Source of the DNA: Notospermus geniculatus
Lineage: Eukaryota; Nemertea; Pilidiophora; Heteronemertea; Lineidae
Direction: 5' to 3'
Assembly: GCA_002633025.1 (NCBI GenBank)
Contig: NMRB01001813.1
Coordinates: forward strand, 51,068 to 115,067
DNA: 64,000 nucleotides
This document shows, in pieces, positions 22,618-33,991 of the stretch (position 1 is its first letter; the number at the start of each line of letters is the position of its first letter). Made by a program: the position numbers and the translations under genes. The notes under the pieces are model-generated. The model was not told the DNA's origin. It worked only from the letters and a program-made list of their open reading frames with translations, and made no database searches.

Positions 22618-23174
22618 AAAGTCAATTTGATCTATTTTTTACGGACCTGAATCGGACAAAATAGGTAATTGTCTGAGATGATTCGTTTGGTGGTGTTGTG
22701 TCCTGCTTAGCGTTCGTTCCGTACCGGTACGTCATCGCACGCGTACACGTAGGGAGTGATTACCTCAGGATACTGTTTTGGAGGGTTAAAGTATTCACCT
22801 CACGCCGACGAGCACACGCCAGCTGAAGAAAGCTATTATTGATCTCTGATCGAACTCTGCCCATTGATCAGGTCACAACTATTTTGCAGGAGGTAATTAC
22901 TGGGACAACGAGACGGAGCCATCACAAAACACAGAAACTAATGGTATACGTCTTAGCCAAGGAAACAAATCTCACCAATGCTTGTAACAGTGTCGTTTCC
23001 ATGGCAACAATTTGTAGCGAGTAGTCCCTTATTTATGATGATGATCGGTTGGAAATAAGTGTCATTCATGTTGTCCTAATCAGGGATGATGTCCAAGAGA
23101 GGATTTTACAGATGTACACTCCCAGAAGAGACTGGTTGTGATGCGTTGTTGAGAATAAGACTGCACTGCATCTA

Positions 23175-23662
23175 TACCATTCATACCATTCAGACTATTA
23201 AACATTTATTTTTCAGTTGCCCTCTCACTCATCGCCATAGACAAGATTTATTTTCTGACCTAAGTCTGCTGCCCCTTTTCAACGACTTTTATATTCCTTT
23301 GTCAGGTCGTAATGATAAGCTGCAGGCCCTGTTATTTGGCTCGTCTCAATTATCTAGAGAGACTAATAGAGATGCCATTAGTTTGGTTAGTAATTTTATT
23401 GTAAACGTAGTTTCTACTCTTCAATCGGTAGTTTAAGTACTAAACCCTTCATCCTTTTTTCTTCGTGTACCTGCAGCTTCTCATTCACGACTGGCAAAGC
23501 TTCTGTATTCTTCATTCTCGTTAAAGATACCTTTTGTCTCCCCTAGAAGCCATGTATAGTTTATTATATTGTTACTTTTGCAGGGCTAATAATGCTTTGC
23601 TTAAGCCCTGGAGTTATCTTCTTGTATGTGCTTTTGTTTAATAAAACTTTCTATCAATCAAT
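23175..23662 (+). mobile_element. 5'-truncated LINE, reverse transcriptase C-terminus and 3' tail
   Basis: The first 260 bases are open in one frame and carry a LINE C-terminal motif (HLFFSCPLTHRHRQDLF), ending at a stop at 23434-23436. The 3' tail has a hairpin CAGGGCT...AGCCCTG (23581-23610) whose loop (AATAATGCTTTGCTTA) matches that of the other LINE at 2819. It ends in TATCAATCAATC. The 11 bp target duplication CACTGCATCTA flanks it (23164-23174, 23663-23673). Copy B at about 31930 has the site without the insertion. Confidence 0.88.
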
Positions 23663-23881
23663 CACTGCATCTACCTTTGGTCATCCTGAGAGCTTAGCGC
23701 TCGCTCCCTTCGTCCCTTCGCGTGCGGTGACGGTGGAACGAGCGGTAAGAAGTACTGACTTCCCCAGGATGCCTAATAGTCTAGGAGCTAACAAAGATTT
23801 AATGCACATCTCAAGTACAAAGACTTTTTTGGGTTTGTGGGTTAGTTTCTCTATCCCACTGACCATAAAAACCCAATTCTT

Positions 23882-24682
23882 AAGGCGGGGGGCTACCTAT
23901 GCTGACTTTATTGACGCTCTTTGAAAACAAGCGTCCTTACACATTCATGACAAAAAGTAACTAATTGATGTCAACAAAATGTTTTAGCTACAACCTTTAT
24001 GCTCCCGTTCTGTGAAAGAATTGTTCATTTTGACCAATTACGATGGAGTTAATTAAGTTATATCAAGTTGTCAAAATTTGAGTTCGCAAACAATTTTGCA
24101 GACTTGGGATGCGACACATCAGTTTCCCACATAGTCTGTAACATACAGGCCTGATGCCTGCAGGGCCTAACGATCCGTTTTTTACGAAAGTACTTTCCAT
24201 TTAATTGGTATAAACTATTGAATGCCAAAAAAGGCTCGATTTACAGTTTTTGAAATATTTCATATTCCCGACCAACTATCAAAAAAAGGCGATCGTGTTG
24301 CCCTAGAATGCACATATGGCAATAACATCCAAAAGAATTTTTTCAAATATATGTGTCCAAAAAAGAGAAAACTTGTTTGGGAAATTTGAAAATTTCCATA
24401 CCGCTGGCAAGTTACTTCTTTGTTATGTAGATTTTCACTATTCGCGCTCTTTGCGTAAACTCTGTTCGGCCATTTGTGACCAAAGCACCAGTGACAGAGC
24501 TGAACAATACCCGCAGTGGACACAAAAGATTTAGGGTCGGCACGTACACTGAAGATTGGTTTTCGAAAACAGTGTATCAGGGTGACCGGATTCAATCTGA
24601 ATGTGAATGATTGGTCGTACAAAGGCCAGTTCCGTGGACTGCCACTAGGGAAAGAGCTCAGCTATAGGTAGCCCCCCGCCTT
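23882..24682. mobile_element. X element, complete copy with AAGGCGGGGGGCTACCTAT ends
   Basis: The 801 bp element has exact 19 bp inverted ends. The interior is A/T-rich with no convincing protein frame. Poly-G at the tip is typical of its copies. Other copies lie at 30644, 32170 and 28575. Confidence 0.85.
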
Positions 24683-25029
24683 AAGTTACGCAAATGGTGC
24701 GTTTAGAAGACACAGCCGTTTGAATTTTGGGTACTGGCTTTGTCATTGGACCAAAATCAGAGCATTGTACAGGGGCTTGGATACTGATGTACAGCTAACT
24801 TTTAAATGGATGGCTAGAGACCCTATAAATGTATTGCCAATAGATAGAAACATGGGCCCACTGAATCAGTTAGCATATTCTTATGTTTTTATTTGCTATA
24901 TGATGAGAAATTCAACAATAGTATGTATTTATTTACAAATGCGTAAAATGGGTCCGCCGAAAGTCGGAAAAAGACGTAAAACTGTCATTTCCAATATGAT
25001 AAAATACGTAAGAATGTGTTTTCCAGTCT

Positions 25030-25104
25030 CAATGACAAATTCGCGCAAAATGCCAAAATTTCCCTCGCCACTTCTTTATTTTCCACTTATATTTCTTACT
25101 CCCT
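25030..25104. mobile_element. Solo half of a family P4 foldback
   Basis: Only the right arm is present, ending TATTTCTTACTCCCT. The corresponding part of copy B lies in the N gap. Confidence 0.65.
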
Positions 25105-25587
25105 CAGGCGTGTTTTTTTTTCTGTCGACAACAGTGATATCATCGTCAACAAAAACTTTCAAGAGATGATTCTTCATCATCTTCCTCTCGCAAGACGAAG
25201 CAGACGTTATTTTGCACACAGTAACCTAGCAACAAATTACTCCATGTCCGTGTGGTTTTGCAACCATTTCATGAAACCTGACGACATGCCTTTCAAGACC
25301 GCCCCCTTGCGCCACAAGGTATTGCATGGTCGCCATAGCAATGAAAACATTATTGATGAATACCGATCGAAGTCGGTGCGTTCAGGATCTCATTAAAAAA
25401 CCAACAACAGTGTTTATCAATACGGACGATCAATATCTTAGCTGGACACCACCGATGCAGCGACAGGGATGCTGTTTCCTAAGAACATCAACAATCCTTG
25501 CGGGTGATTCAATGCATGATGTCACAACAGCAGTGACCAGAGAAGAAAGATGATTTCTAGATTGTTCTCCGCCCGTGTTAACCCTGT

Positions 25588-26110
25588 GGGCCGTATGCAC
25601 CAACGAAGATTATCTTGAACTCAGGTTGACCCACAGCTTTTCAATTGTTTTGGTTTGCCAAGGCATGGTGTGACAGTGGGCCCTATGCATAAAAATAAAG
25701 CATTTACTTCTAGCAAAAGCCAGAACTAAAAGCAGTTGCTTGAAGCCAAAAGTAAAAGTAAAAGCAAATACTTGGTTTCATATGCATAATCTTTTACTTC
25801 TACTTCAAAGCAAATGCTTATACTTGACAAGCATTTGCTTGTTTACCAAAGTTCTACAGTTGGAACAATTGCTCAGTATTACGCATTTGAATTCTAGCAT
25901 TTGCTAGAAAGGAACAAGTAAATAGTAATTGCTTTTTCTAATAGCAATTGCTTTTTAGCAAAAGCATTTACTTTGGATTTTATGCATACGATGGAAGTAA
26001 TTGCTTCAATTTTCAAGGAAATAGCATTTACTTTTTTTATGCATATGGACCAACGGACACTTTGTGGCTCAACCTGAGTTCAAGACAATCTTCGTTGGTG
26101 CATACGGCCC
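25588..26110. mobile_element. Family P2 foldback hosting a nested element (copy A)
   Basis: The P2 ends lie at 25588 and 26110 with CCTGT on both sides. Between them sits a different A/T-rich element (25678-26052). The same nest is present in copy B, so both insertions predate the duplication. Confidence 0.85.
25678..26052. mobile_element. Nested foldback GGGCCCTATGCATAAAA (family P3, copy A)
   Basis: Ends GGGCCCTATGCATAAAAA and TTTTTATGCATATGGACC pair. The interior is made of variants of AAAAGTAAAAGCAAATGCTT, in both orientations. Confidence 0.8.
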
Positions 26111-26316
26111 CCTGTGTCCAAACGAAACATTGGTCAATGACAGTAAATAACTATTCTGGATATTTCCTATACTTTCGATAATGATAGCCTGTTTTGAATT
26201 TTCTTCACACATAATCAATGTCCTACAATTTTTTAAAGGAGATGTACGAGTTCTGATCATTTCAGATAAAGGATTATCACACTAAACAAGCATCTTGCCC
26301 TGATAAGCGTTCCTAC

Positions 26317-26655
26317 AGGGTGTCTACAAGTCTTAAAAAGTCTTAAATTTTGAAGTTCCATTTTCAAGGCCTTAAAAAGTCTTAAATTTGAAACTTTTTG
26401 TAAGAAGGTCTTAAAAATGTCTTATTTTTGACTTCAAGACAATTTTGGAAAAAACTTATCGGAGATTTTTTCTACTGATGCTTGGTTTTATTTGGGCCAG
26501 CCTGCATTCAAGTGACCTGTACCAAATTAACAGACAATTGGAAAATAAGTCTTCCCCTTCACTGCCTGGCATCCTCCAGGGATCTGTTTTGGTGCTTCAT
26601 TAAGAAGAAAATAGGTCTTGAATTTTGCCGATTGGTCTTTAAACGTACACACCCT
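26317..26655. mobile_element. CAGGGTGTCTAC element, copy A only
   Basis: CAGGGTGT on the left and ACACCCT on the right are short inverted ends; TCCTA flanks both. The interior contains repeated AAGTCTTAAA(A/T). Copy B reads straight across (CGTTCCTTACCTATCACTCC). This is hAT-like in style, though the duplication length was not settled. Confidence 0.6.
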
Positions 26656-27235
26656 CTCCTATCACTCCTACTCTCGCTCAAGGGAGCGCAGTTCGAAGGG
26701 CGAAGTGACCGTAGGCCTTGATATGTCAAGATGGTAAACAAGTAACCAAATGAAGCTTCATGTATCTCATACTTACGTAAACTTACAAATATCTTTGCTG
26801 AAAGCAACAACCGTTTTTAGAGAATCTTACCTTCATTAAGCGGGTCTATCGTGTGTATCATAAGTTGGAGAACGCCATGTCGAAACCGGCCACTTCCAGA
26901 GTGAAGAACAGGCAGACTACAACTTCTTTGAGGTCGCTGAAATTAAGAAGAAGTAGACAAGGTCAAATGGTGTCGATCAAGTTCTTATTGACAAACCACC
27001 ATGGATACGGTGAGATTAAATGTCAAGGATTATCCTATCACAATAACCCTGATAGATGGAGGGTCAATGAATTCTGTTATCAACCACTAATCGTTGTTGT
27101 GGTTGCTATTGGTTTATATGGATCTGGAAACATAACTCCGCACCATCGGAGTGCGAGGCAACATTTCTTGTCAATGCTACTCATCTTTTCGACGCCCCCC
27201 CCCCCCCNTGCCTTGTTTGCTGCTGTCTGTATGTC

Positions 27236-27499
27236 AGGGCCGATCGCAGAGAAAGTCCGGTAGTGCTTTCTGTGGCTATCGGCGGTTGGTAAAATGCGTT
27301 ATAACTACATGTAACTGCCGATAGGCGCCGGTAGCACTATCGGACTTTCTCTGCTGTCGGCCCTGGGCCCTGGGCCGACCGCAAGAAAAGTCCGATAGTG
27401 CTACCGGCGCCTATCGGCAGTTAGTCATATTTTCCAATTAACTAAAACCGCTGATAGGCACCGAAAGCACTATCGGACTTTCGGTGCGGTCGGCCCTGG
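27236..27499. mobile_element. Two adjacent foldbacks CAGGGCCGACCGCAGAGAAAG
   Basis: Each hairpin has GCCGA.CGCA(A/G)AGAAAAGTCC-like ends and CCGATAGTGCT in the stem. The pair is at 27236-27366 and 27373-27499. The same pair in copy B (about 35080-35518) is opened by the 205 bp insertion at 35254. Confidence 0.75.
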
Positions 27500-27760
27500 T
27501 ATGAAGGAACGCGATACCACGAGTTGGATTCTTCATAGTTGGGTGGTCAAAGTGGCGCAACGGTGTAATCTCTGAAATTTCAGATTCTGTCCTGCATCCC
27601 CATTCTTCAGGTGACAGACAAGGTCGTATGCTATTATCGAGGTATTCCAATATTCATCTATTTTTCGTTAATTTGTCCAATAATCCTTAAAAAGTCATTG
27701 AATAATTTAAACCTATAAATATTTGCACCTACCCGATCAAATCATGATAATCATAAAATA

Positions 27761-27906
27761 GTGAGTCTTTTCTAGAGTTTCAGATTGTAAAGTTCCACTT
27801 GAAAAAGACCCCGCTTGGGGTCGAAAATTCGTGAATTCTGGAGATTGACTTCTTGCTTATTATCATTTTGTGTGTCAATTTTGTGCTACATGTATTCTGT
27901 ATGTTG
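27761..27906. mobile_element. 146 bp insertion with hammerhead-like hairpin and 15 bp target duplication
   Basis: It is flanked by GATAATCATAAAATA at 27746-27760 and 27907-27921; copy B has that sequence once (35762-35776). Inside are the stem GACCCCGCTTGGGGTC, then GAAA, a second stem AATTCGTGAATT, then C and TGG that can pair with CCA just before the core. This fits the layout of a hammerhead ribozyme as carried by Penelope-like elements, though the CUGANGA box is degenerate here. Confidence 0.6.
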
Positions 27907-28574
27907 GATAATCATAAAATAAGTGCGATTCAACCATACTTTTATCTGTACCATGATGTTTTAAAGGACAGATTTGGGGAGATTTTTGGCAATTGAAAGG
28001 AAACAGCACTGGTAAGCAATGTCCAGAGCAAGCGATTTTTGTTGATAAGCAAAGCGGAATACGCCTTACCTGCTGAAAAAATGCATAAGCTCGCTTATGA
28101 AATTTTGGTGTTAAAAGTATTTAGCGGAAGCCAATAATTGTAAATTTTTATCTCAGGAGATTTAAAGCCCCTTGTATTGAATTTTGCGGTATTTTCAAAG
28201 TGTTAGTAGAGTGCAGGAAGAAGTCCTGTGGCCTCGTAAAGGTCCCCCAAGTATCAAGCCCTAGTTTTCAGCAGACATTGAAATACTGCAGGCAGGGTCT
28301 CAGATAGGGCACAGTACACTTGACACTATATAGGGAAGTTGAGATCAGCGACTTATCAGGGATCTACGGAAGCCGGTTAGTGCCATGTGAAATAATTTTT
28401 TTATCTCGTCATAACGGGATCCTTATTAGTATAGAATAGGATAGAATTCTGTACAACGAGGACACATTCTATGTCCATTTCGATCCGTGTACGTATAAGG
28501 TCGCGCGCACACTGCAAGCGAAATGGCGAAGCGAAGCGAAGACAAATTCGCCAAGCGATGTGGCGAAAAACTTT

Positions 28575-28834
28575 AAGGCGGGGGGCTACCTATGCCGACT
28601 TTATTGACGCTCTTTGAAAAAAAGCGTCCTAACATATTCATGACAAAAAGTAACAAACTGATGTTAACAAATGTTTTAGCTACAACCTTTAGGCTCCCGT
28701 ACTGTGAAAGAATTGTTCATTTTGACTAATTACGATGGACTTAATTAAGTTATAACAGGTTGTCAAAATTTGAGTTCGCAAACAATTTTGCAGACTTGGG
28801 ATGCGACACATCAGTTTCCCACATAGTCTGTAAC
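28575..28834. mobile_element. X element fragment
   Basis: It starts AAGGCGGGGGGCTACCTATG and runs to CATAGTCTGTAAC, then stops. It sits at the breakpoint between copies A and B of the 8 kb duplication. Confidence 0.85.
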
Positions 28835-28915
28835 CACTGGGTCGAGGCCACACACCACGCCGTCACGCCACTTTTTCCAGCCCAGCCCAGTAGCAATATG
28901 AAGTCTACGACTTCA

Positions 28916-29216
28916 TAAAAAGCCCCCATGCGACGAGCAAGAGAATTGCAAACGCCCCGCAAACACCTCAAACGAAGGCTCAGAATATGATAGACCCCAC
29001 GAGGCCAGGAGGGCGCCACCTTATTTGTCTTTTTTTCTTTGAGTAGTGTAAGTATGCGGAGATGTTGACTGCTCTGTTGCCTGAAGGCAAATAAGGTGGC
29101 GCCCTCCTGGCCTCGTGTGGTCTATCATGTTCTGAGCCTTCGTTTGAGGTGTTTGCAGGACGTTTGCAATTCACTTGCTCGTCGCATGGGGGCTTTTTGT
29201 TCGTTCAGGTCAGCTT
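28916..29216. mobile_element. Intact foldback with about 118 bp arms
   Basis: AAAAAGCCCCCATGCGACGA on the left is mirrored by TCGTCGCATGGGGGCTTTTT on the right; arms close at GGTGGCGCC. The loop (29035-29085) is the place where the gypsy element inserted in copy A. Confidence 0.85.
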
Positions 29217-29590
29217 TAAAGATTGTTTCAGCTGCCTTGTCCTTTGAGAGAAGGAGAGCATTGATGGCCGTGGTAAAGAAGATCGTTCAATTGCTGCCAC
29301 GAATAACAAAGCTTTGTATTATTTAAAGTATCACAACGTCTTCAGCAGGTAAGTATCTAATTAAAGGGAGAGTCGTGGCAGTAAAAAATAACACTAAGAA
29401 TAATTTCGCGACCCACGAAATTCACGATTTCAAAATTACAAATTTCATATTTAAGCGGATTACATCCCTAGATAAGCCTAGATTTGCATTTGACCGTTTT
29501 GTAAATGCCATTCGAAGGTACCAAAGCCACAGCAGTTGTGCAAATATATGCTCTTAGTAGGCAATAAATTCCCGAAGTGAGTAAAGTGAT

Positions 29591-29743
29591 AGTTTGGTTC
29601 CCGAACCCACCGCTAGGGCCAAAAGGGTTCGGTATCGGCCTCGTGTGACCTTAACCTCACACACAGAATTCTGTGTGTGAGGCCAAGGTCAAACGAGGCC
29701 GATACCGAACTCTTCTGCGCCTAGCGGAGAGTTCGGGAACCAA
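29591..29743. mobile_element. Foldback TTTGGTTCCCGAAC with 13 bp duplication, copy B only
   Basis: TTTGGTTCCCGAAC on the left mirrors GTTCGGGAACCAAA on the right, and arms include GGCCTCGTGTGACCTTAACC-like stems. AGTAAAGTGATAG flanks both sides. Copy A near 21135 has a single AGTAAAATGATAG. Confidence 0.82.
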
Positions 29744-30272
29744 ACTAAGTAAAGTGATAGATTCCCGGGATAGATTCAAGATGGCAGCGTTTGTTTCTCT
29801 ATTCAGACTCCTTGACTGGCACGACCAGTTCGCTTAATCATTCTGGAGTACGGCCTGTTCCATATCGTACACCGGCCACAGTAAGAACACCGCATGTGGG
29901 TGTCGACAAAGCGTAATTAAAATTGTGCATCAGACTCGTAGTGGTGACCTCAGAGAATCGACGGATTGATTTGTCTGAGGCTACCAGAAATGTTGATGAT
30001 GATTATGTCGATAGCTTCTTCAAAACTGATCCATACGTCAAAGCAAATCAATGCTTTTCTCAGCTGGCGCTTGATGCACTATATTAATTGATAATTACTG
30101 CATGTTTTTTATGCAGTTGTGTATACAGGAGACATATTTGCCATTGATTAAGATGTACTGTATACAACTCGGCCGACTACGACATCTTGCCCTGACAAGC
30201 GTTCCTATCAGTCCTACTCTCGTGAAAGCGTAGTCGAAGGGCGAAGTGACCGGGCGTAGGCCTTGACACAGT

Positions 30273-30421
30273 AGGGAGGTTTCGAAATCAAACGATAAAC
30301 GTTAACGTTAACGACAACTTTATTTTTGTACGAAAATGCAATGCAAAATCTGGTTAATGTGTAGTATGAAAAATAACGTTGTCGTAAAGTTTTGGTTTAT
30401 CGTTTAATTTCGAAACCTCCC
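30273..30421. mobile_element. Family P7 foldback AGGGAGGTTTCGAAATC, empty in copy A
   Basis: About 150 bp; AGGGAGGTTTCGAAATCAAA mirrors TTTAATTTCGAAACCTCCC. The interior is built on AACGTTAACG/CGTTGTCGT. Copy A near 21660 continues CACAGTATGTCAAG without it. Confidence 0.88.
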
Positions 30422-30643
30422 CAACATGTCAAGACGGTTACGATGGCTTCATGGTCATTTATTGCATGAGCCATTTGTGGTACGCTATGGCTGCTTTCAT
30501 GCAGCAGTTGGGTAGAAAGAGGAAGGTATACCAGCCTCGACTGGACCAAGCATCATTGGAGGATTCCGTGCCGAATTCCGCTTCAAGAGCCCGATGAGTG
30601 TATGCGGTCAAACGGGTATCACCGTGACCATATATGCCGCTTT

Positions 30644-31388
30644 AAGGCGGGGGGGGGGGCGAGCTGAGCTCACTCCCTAGTGGCAATCCACGGAACTTTC
30701 CTTTGTGCGCTGGTCAAACGACCAGTCATTCACATTCAGATTAAATCCGATCACCCTGATAATACTGTTTTCGAAAACCAATCTTCAGTGTACGTACCGA
30801 CCCTAAATCTTTTGTGTCCACTGCGGGTATTGTTCAGCTCTGTCGCAGTGCTTTGGTCACAAATGGCCGAACAGAGTTTACTCAAAGAGCGGGAATAGTG
30901 CAAATCTACATAACAAAGACGTAACTGGCGAGCGGGGTATGGAAATTTTCAAATTTTCCAAACAAGTTTTCTCTTTTTTGGACACATATGTTTGAAAAAT
31001 TTCTTTTGGATGTTATTGCCATACGTGCATTCTAGTGCAACACGATCGCCTTTTTTGGATAGTTGGTCGGGAATATGAAATATTTCAAAAACTGTAAATC
31101 GAGCCTTTTTGGCGTTAAATAGTTTATACCAATTAAATGGAAAATACTTTCGTAAAAAACGGATCGTTAGGACCTGCAGGCATCAGGCCTGTATGTTACA
31201 GACTATGTGGGAAACTGATGTGTCGCATACCAAGTCTGCAAAATTGTTTGAAAACTCAAATTTTGACAATTTGTTACATGTATAAATTAAACTCCATCGT
31301 AATTTGTCAAAATGAACAAGTCTTTCGTAGAGGAGCATAAAGGTTGTAGCTAAAACATTTCGCTGAAATCAATTAGTTACTTTTTGTC
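30644..31388. mobile_element. X element, inverted and truncated (copy B)
   Basis: This is the counterpart of 21875-22617 with the same truncation, so it predates the duplication. Confidence 0.85.
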
Positions 31389-32169
31389 AAAAGTCAATTT
31401 GATCTATTTTTACGGACCTGAATCGGACAAAATAGGTAATTGTCTGAGATGATTCGTTTGGTGGTGTTGTGTCCTGCTTAGCGTTCGTTCCGTACCGGTA
31501 CGTCATCGCACGCGTACACGTAGGGAGTGATTACCTCAGGATATTGTTTCGGAGGGTTAAAGTATTCACCTCACGCCGACGAGCACACGCCAGCTGAAGA
31601 AAGCTTTTATTGATCTCTGATCGAACTCTGCCCATTGATCAGCTCACAACTATTTTGCAGGAGGTAATTACTGGGACAACGAGACGGAGCCATCACAAAA
31701 CACAGAAACTAATGGTATACGTCTTAGCCAAGGAAACAAATCTCACCAATGCTTGTAACAGTGTCGTTTCCATGGCAACAATTTGTAGCGAGTAGTCCCT
31801 TATTTATGATGATGGTCGGTTGGAAATAAGTGTCATTCATGTTGTCCTAATCAGGGATGATGTCCAAGAGAGGATTTTACAGATGTACACTCCCAGAAGA
31901 GACTGGTTGTGATGCGTTGTTGAGAATAAGACTGCACCGCATCCACCTTCGGCCATCCTGAGAAGAGAGTTCTTAGCGCTCGCTCCCTTCGTCCCTTCGT
32001 GTGCGGTGACGGTGGAACGAGCGGTATAGTACTGACTTCCTGAGGATGCCTAATAGTCTAAGAGCTGACAAAGATTTAATGCACATCTCAAGTACAAAAA
32101 CTTTTTTGGGTGTGTGGCTTACATGTACATGTAGTTTCTATCCCACTAACCACAAAAACCCAATTCTTA

Positions 32170-32860
32170 TGGCGGGGGGCTACCTATGCCGACTTCATTG
32201 ACACTCTTTGAAAACAAGCGTCCTAACACATTCATGACAAAAAGTAACTAATTGATGTCAACAAAATGTTTTAGCTACAACCTTTATGCTCCCGTTCTGT
32301 GAAAGAATTGTTCACTTTGACCAATTACGATGGAGTTAATTAAGTTATATCAAGTTGTCAAAATATGAGTTCGCAAACAATTTTGCAGACTTGGGATGCG
32401 ACACATCAGTTTCCCACATAGTCTGTAACATACAGGCCTGATGCCTGCAGGGCCTAACGATCCGTTTTTTACGAAAGTACTTTCCATTTAATTGGTATAA
32501 ACTATTGAATGCCAAAAAAGGCTCGATTTACAGTTTTTGAAATATTTCATATTCCCGACCAACTATCAAAAAAAGGCGATCGTGTTGCCCTAGAATGCAC
32601 ATATGGCAATAACATCCAAAAGAATTTTTTCAAATATATGTGTCCAAAAAAGAGAAAACTTGTTTGGGAAATTTGAAAATTTCCATACCGCTGGCAAGTT
32701 ACTTCTTTGTTATGTAGATTTTCACTATTCGCGCTCTTTGCGTAAACTCTGTTCGGCCATTTGTGACCAAAGCACCAGTGACAGAGCTGAACAATACCCG
32801 CAGTGGACACAAAAGATTTAGGGTCGGCACGTACACTGAAGATTGGTTTTCGAAAACAGT
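32170..32860. mobile_element. X element, interrupted by the assembly gap (copy B)
   Basis: This is the counterpart of 23882-24573; the last 109 bp fall in the N-run. Confidence 0.85.
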
Positions 32861-33135
32861 NNNNNNNNNNNNNNNNNNNNNNNNNNNNNNNNNNNNNNNN
32901 NNNNNNNNNNNNNNNNNNNNNNNNNNNNNNNNNNNNNNNNNNNNNNNNNNNNNNNNNNNNNNNNNNNNNNNNNNNNNNNNNNNNNNNNNNNNNNNNNNNN
33001 NNNNNNNNNNNNNNNNNNNNNNNNNNNNNNNNNNNNNNNNNNNNNNNNNNNNNNNNNNNNNNNNNNNNNNNNNNNNNNNNNNNNNNNNNNNNNNNNNNNN
33101 NNNNNNNNNNNNNNNNNNNNNNNNNNNNNNNNNNN
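32861..33135. other. Assembly gap of 275 N
   Basis: The flanks match copy A positions 24573 and 25258, where 684 bases lie between. If copy B is like copy A, the gap is too small by about 400 bases. Confidence 0.95.
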
Positions 33136-33466
33136 TTTGCAACCATTTCATGAAACCTGACGACATGCCTTTCAAGACCGCCCCCTTGCGCCACAAGGTA
33201 TTGCATGGTCGCCATAGCAATGAAAACATTATTGATGAATACCGATCGAAGTCGGTGCGTTCAGGATCTCATTAAAAAACCAACAACAGTGTTTATCAAT
33301 ACGAACGATCAATATCTTAGCTGGACACCACCGATGCAGCGACAGGGATGCTGTTTCCTAAGAACATCAACAATCCTTGCGGGTGATTCAATGCATGATG
33401 TCACAACAGCAGTGACCAGAGAAGAAAGATGATTTCTAGATTGTTCTCCGCCCGTGTTAACCCTGT

Positions 33467-33991
33467 GGGCCGTATGCACCAACGAAGATTACATGTATCT
33501 TGAACTCAGGTTGACCCACAGCTTTTCAATTGTTTTGGTTTGCCAAGGCATGGTGTGACAGTGGGCCCTATGCATAAAAATAAAGCATTTACTTCTAGCA
33601 AAAGCCAGAACTAAAAGCAGTTGCTTGAAGCCAAAAGTAAAAGTAAAAGCAAATACTTGGTTTCATATGCATATTACTTCTACTTCAAAGCAAATGCTTA
33701 TACTTGACAAGCATTTGCTTGTTTACCAAAGTTCTACAGTTGGAACAATTGCTCAGTATTACGCATTTGAATTCTAGCATTTGCTAGAAAGGAACAAGTA
33801 CATGTAAATAGTAATTGCTTTTTCTAATAGCAATTGCTTTTTAGCAAAAGCATTTGCTTTGGGTTTTATGCATACGATGGAAGTAATTGCTTCAATTTTC
33901 AAGGAAATTTGCTTTTTTTATGCATATGGACCAATGGAAACTTTGTGGCTCAACCTGAGTTCAAGACAATCTTCGTTGGTGCATACGGCCC
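33467..33991. mobile_element. Family P2 foldback with nested P3 element (copy B)
   Basis: This is the counterpart of 25588-26110, with the nested element at 33563-33932. Two ACATGT-containing insertions and a few small deletions distinguish it from copy A. Confidence 0.85.

Larger units (their letters stand above)
20471..28574. repeat. 8 kb direct duplication, copy A
   Basis: Copy A (with 16600-16751) matches copy B (28916 to about 36600) in order and orientation. By eye most aligned stretches are above 95% identical. Copy A alone carries the gypsy element, the P2 copy at 20742, the LINE at 23175, an insertion at about 26317 and the hairpin at 27761. It breaks off inside a foldback at 28574. 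Confidence 0.92.

Noticed and set aside
23086-23160. Extension of the LINE frame to a Met at 23086
   Set aside because: The target duplication and the empty site in copy B show the LINE begins at 23175; upstream codons belong to the flank.
27781-27840. Intrinsic terminator from the GACCCC/GGGGTC hairpin
   Set aside because: No T-run follows, this is not bacterial DNA, and the hammerhead-like layout explains it better.
32547-33275. Long frames crossing the N-run
   Set aside because: The N-run is read as unknown residues; the parts outside it are X-element sequence without protein features.
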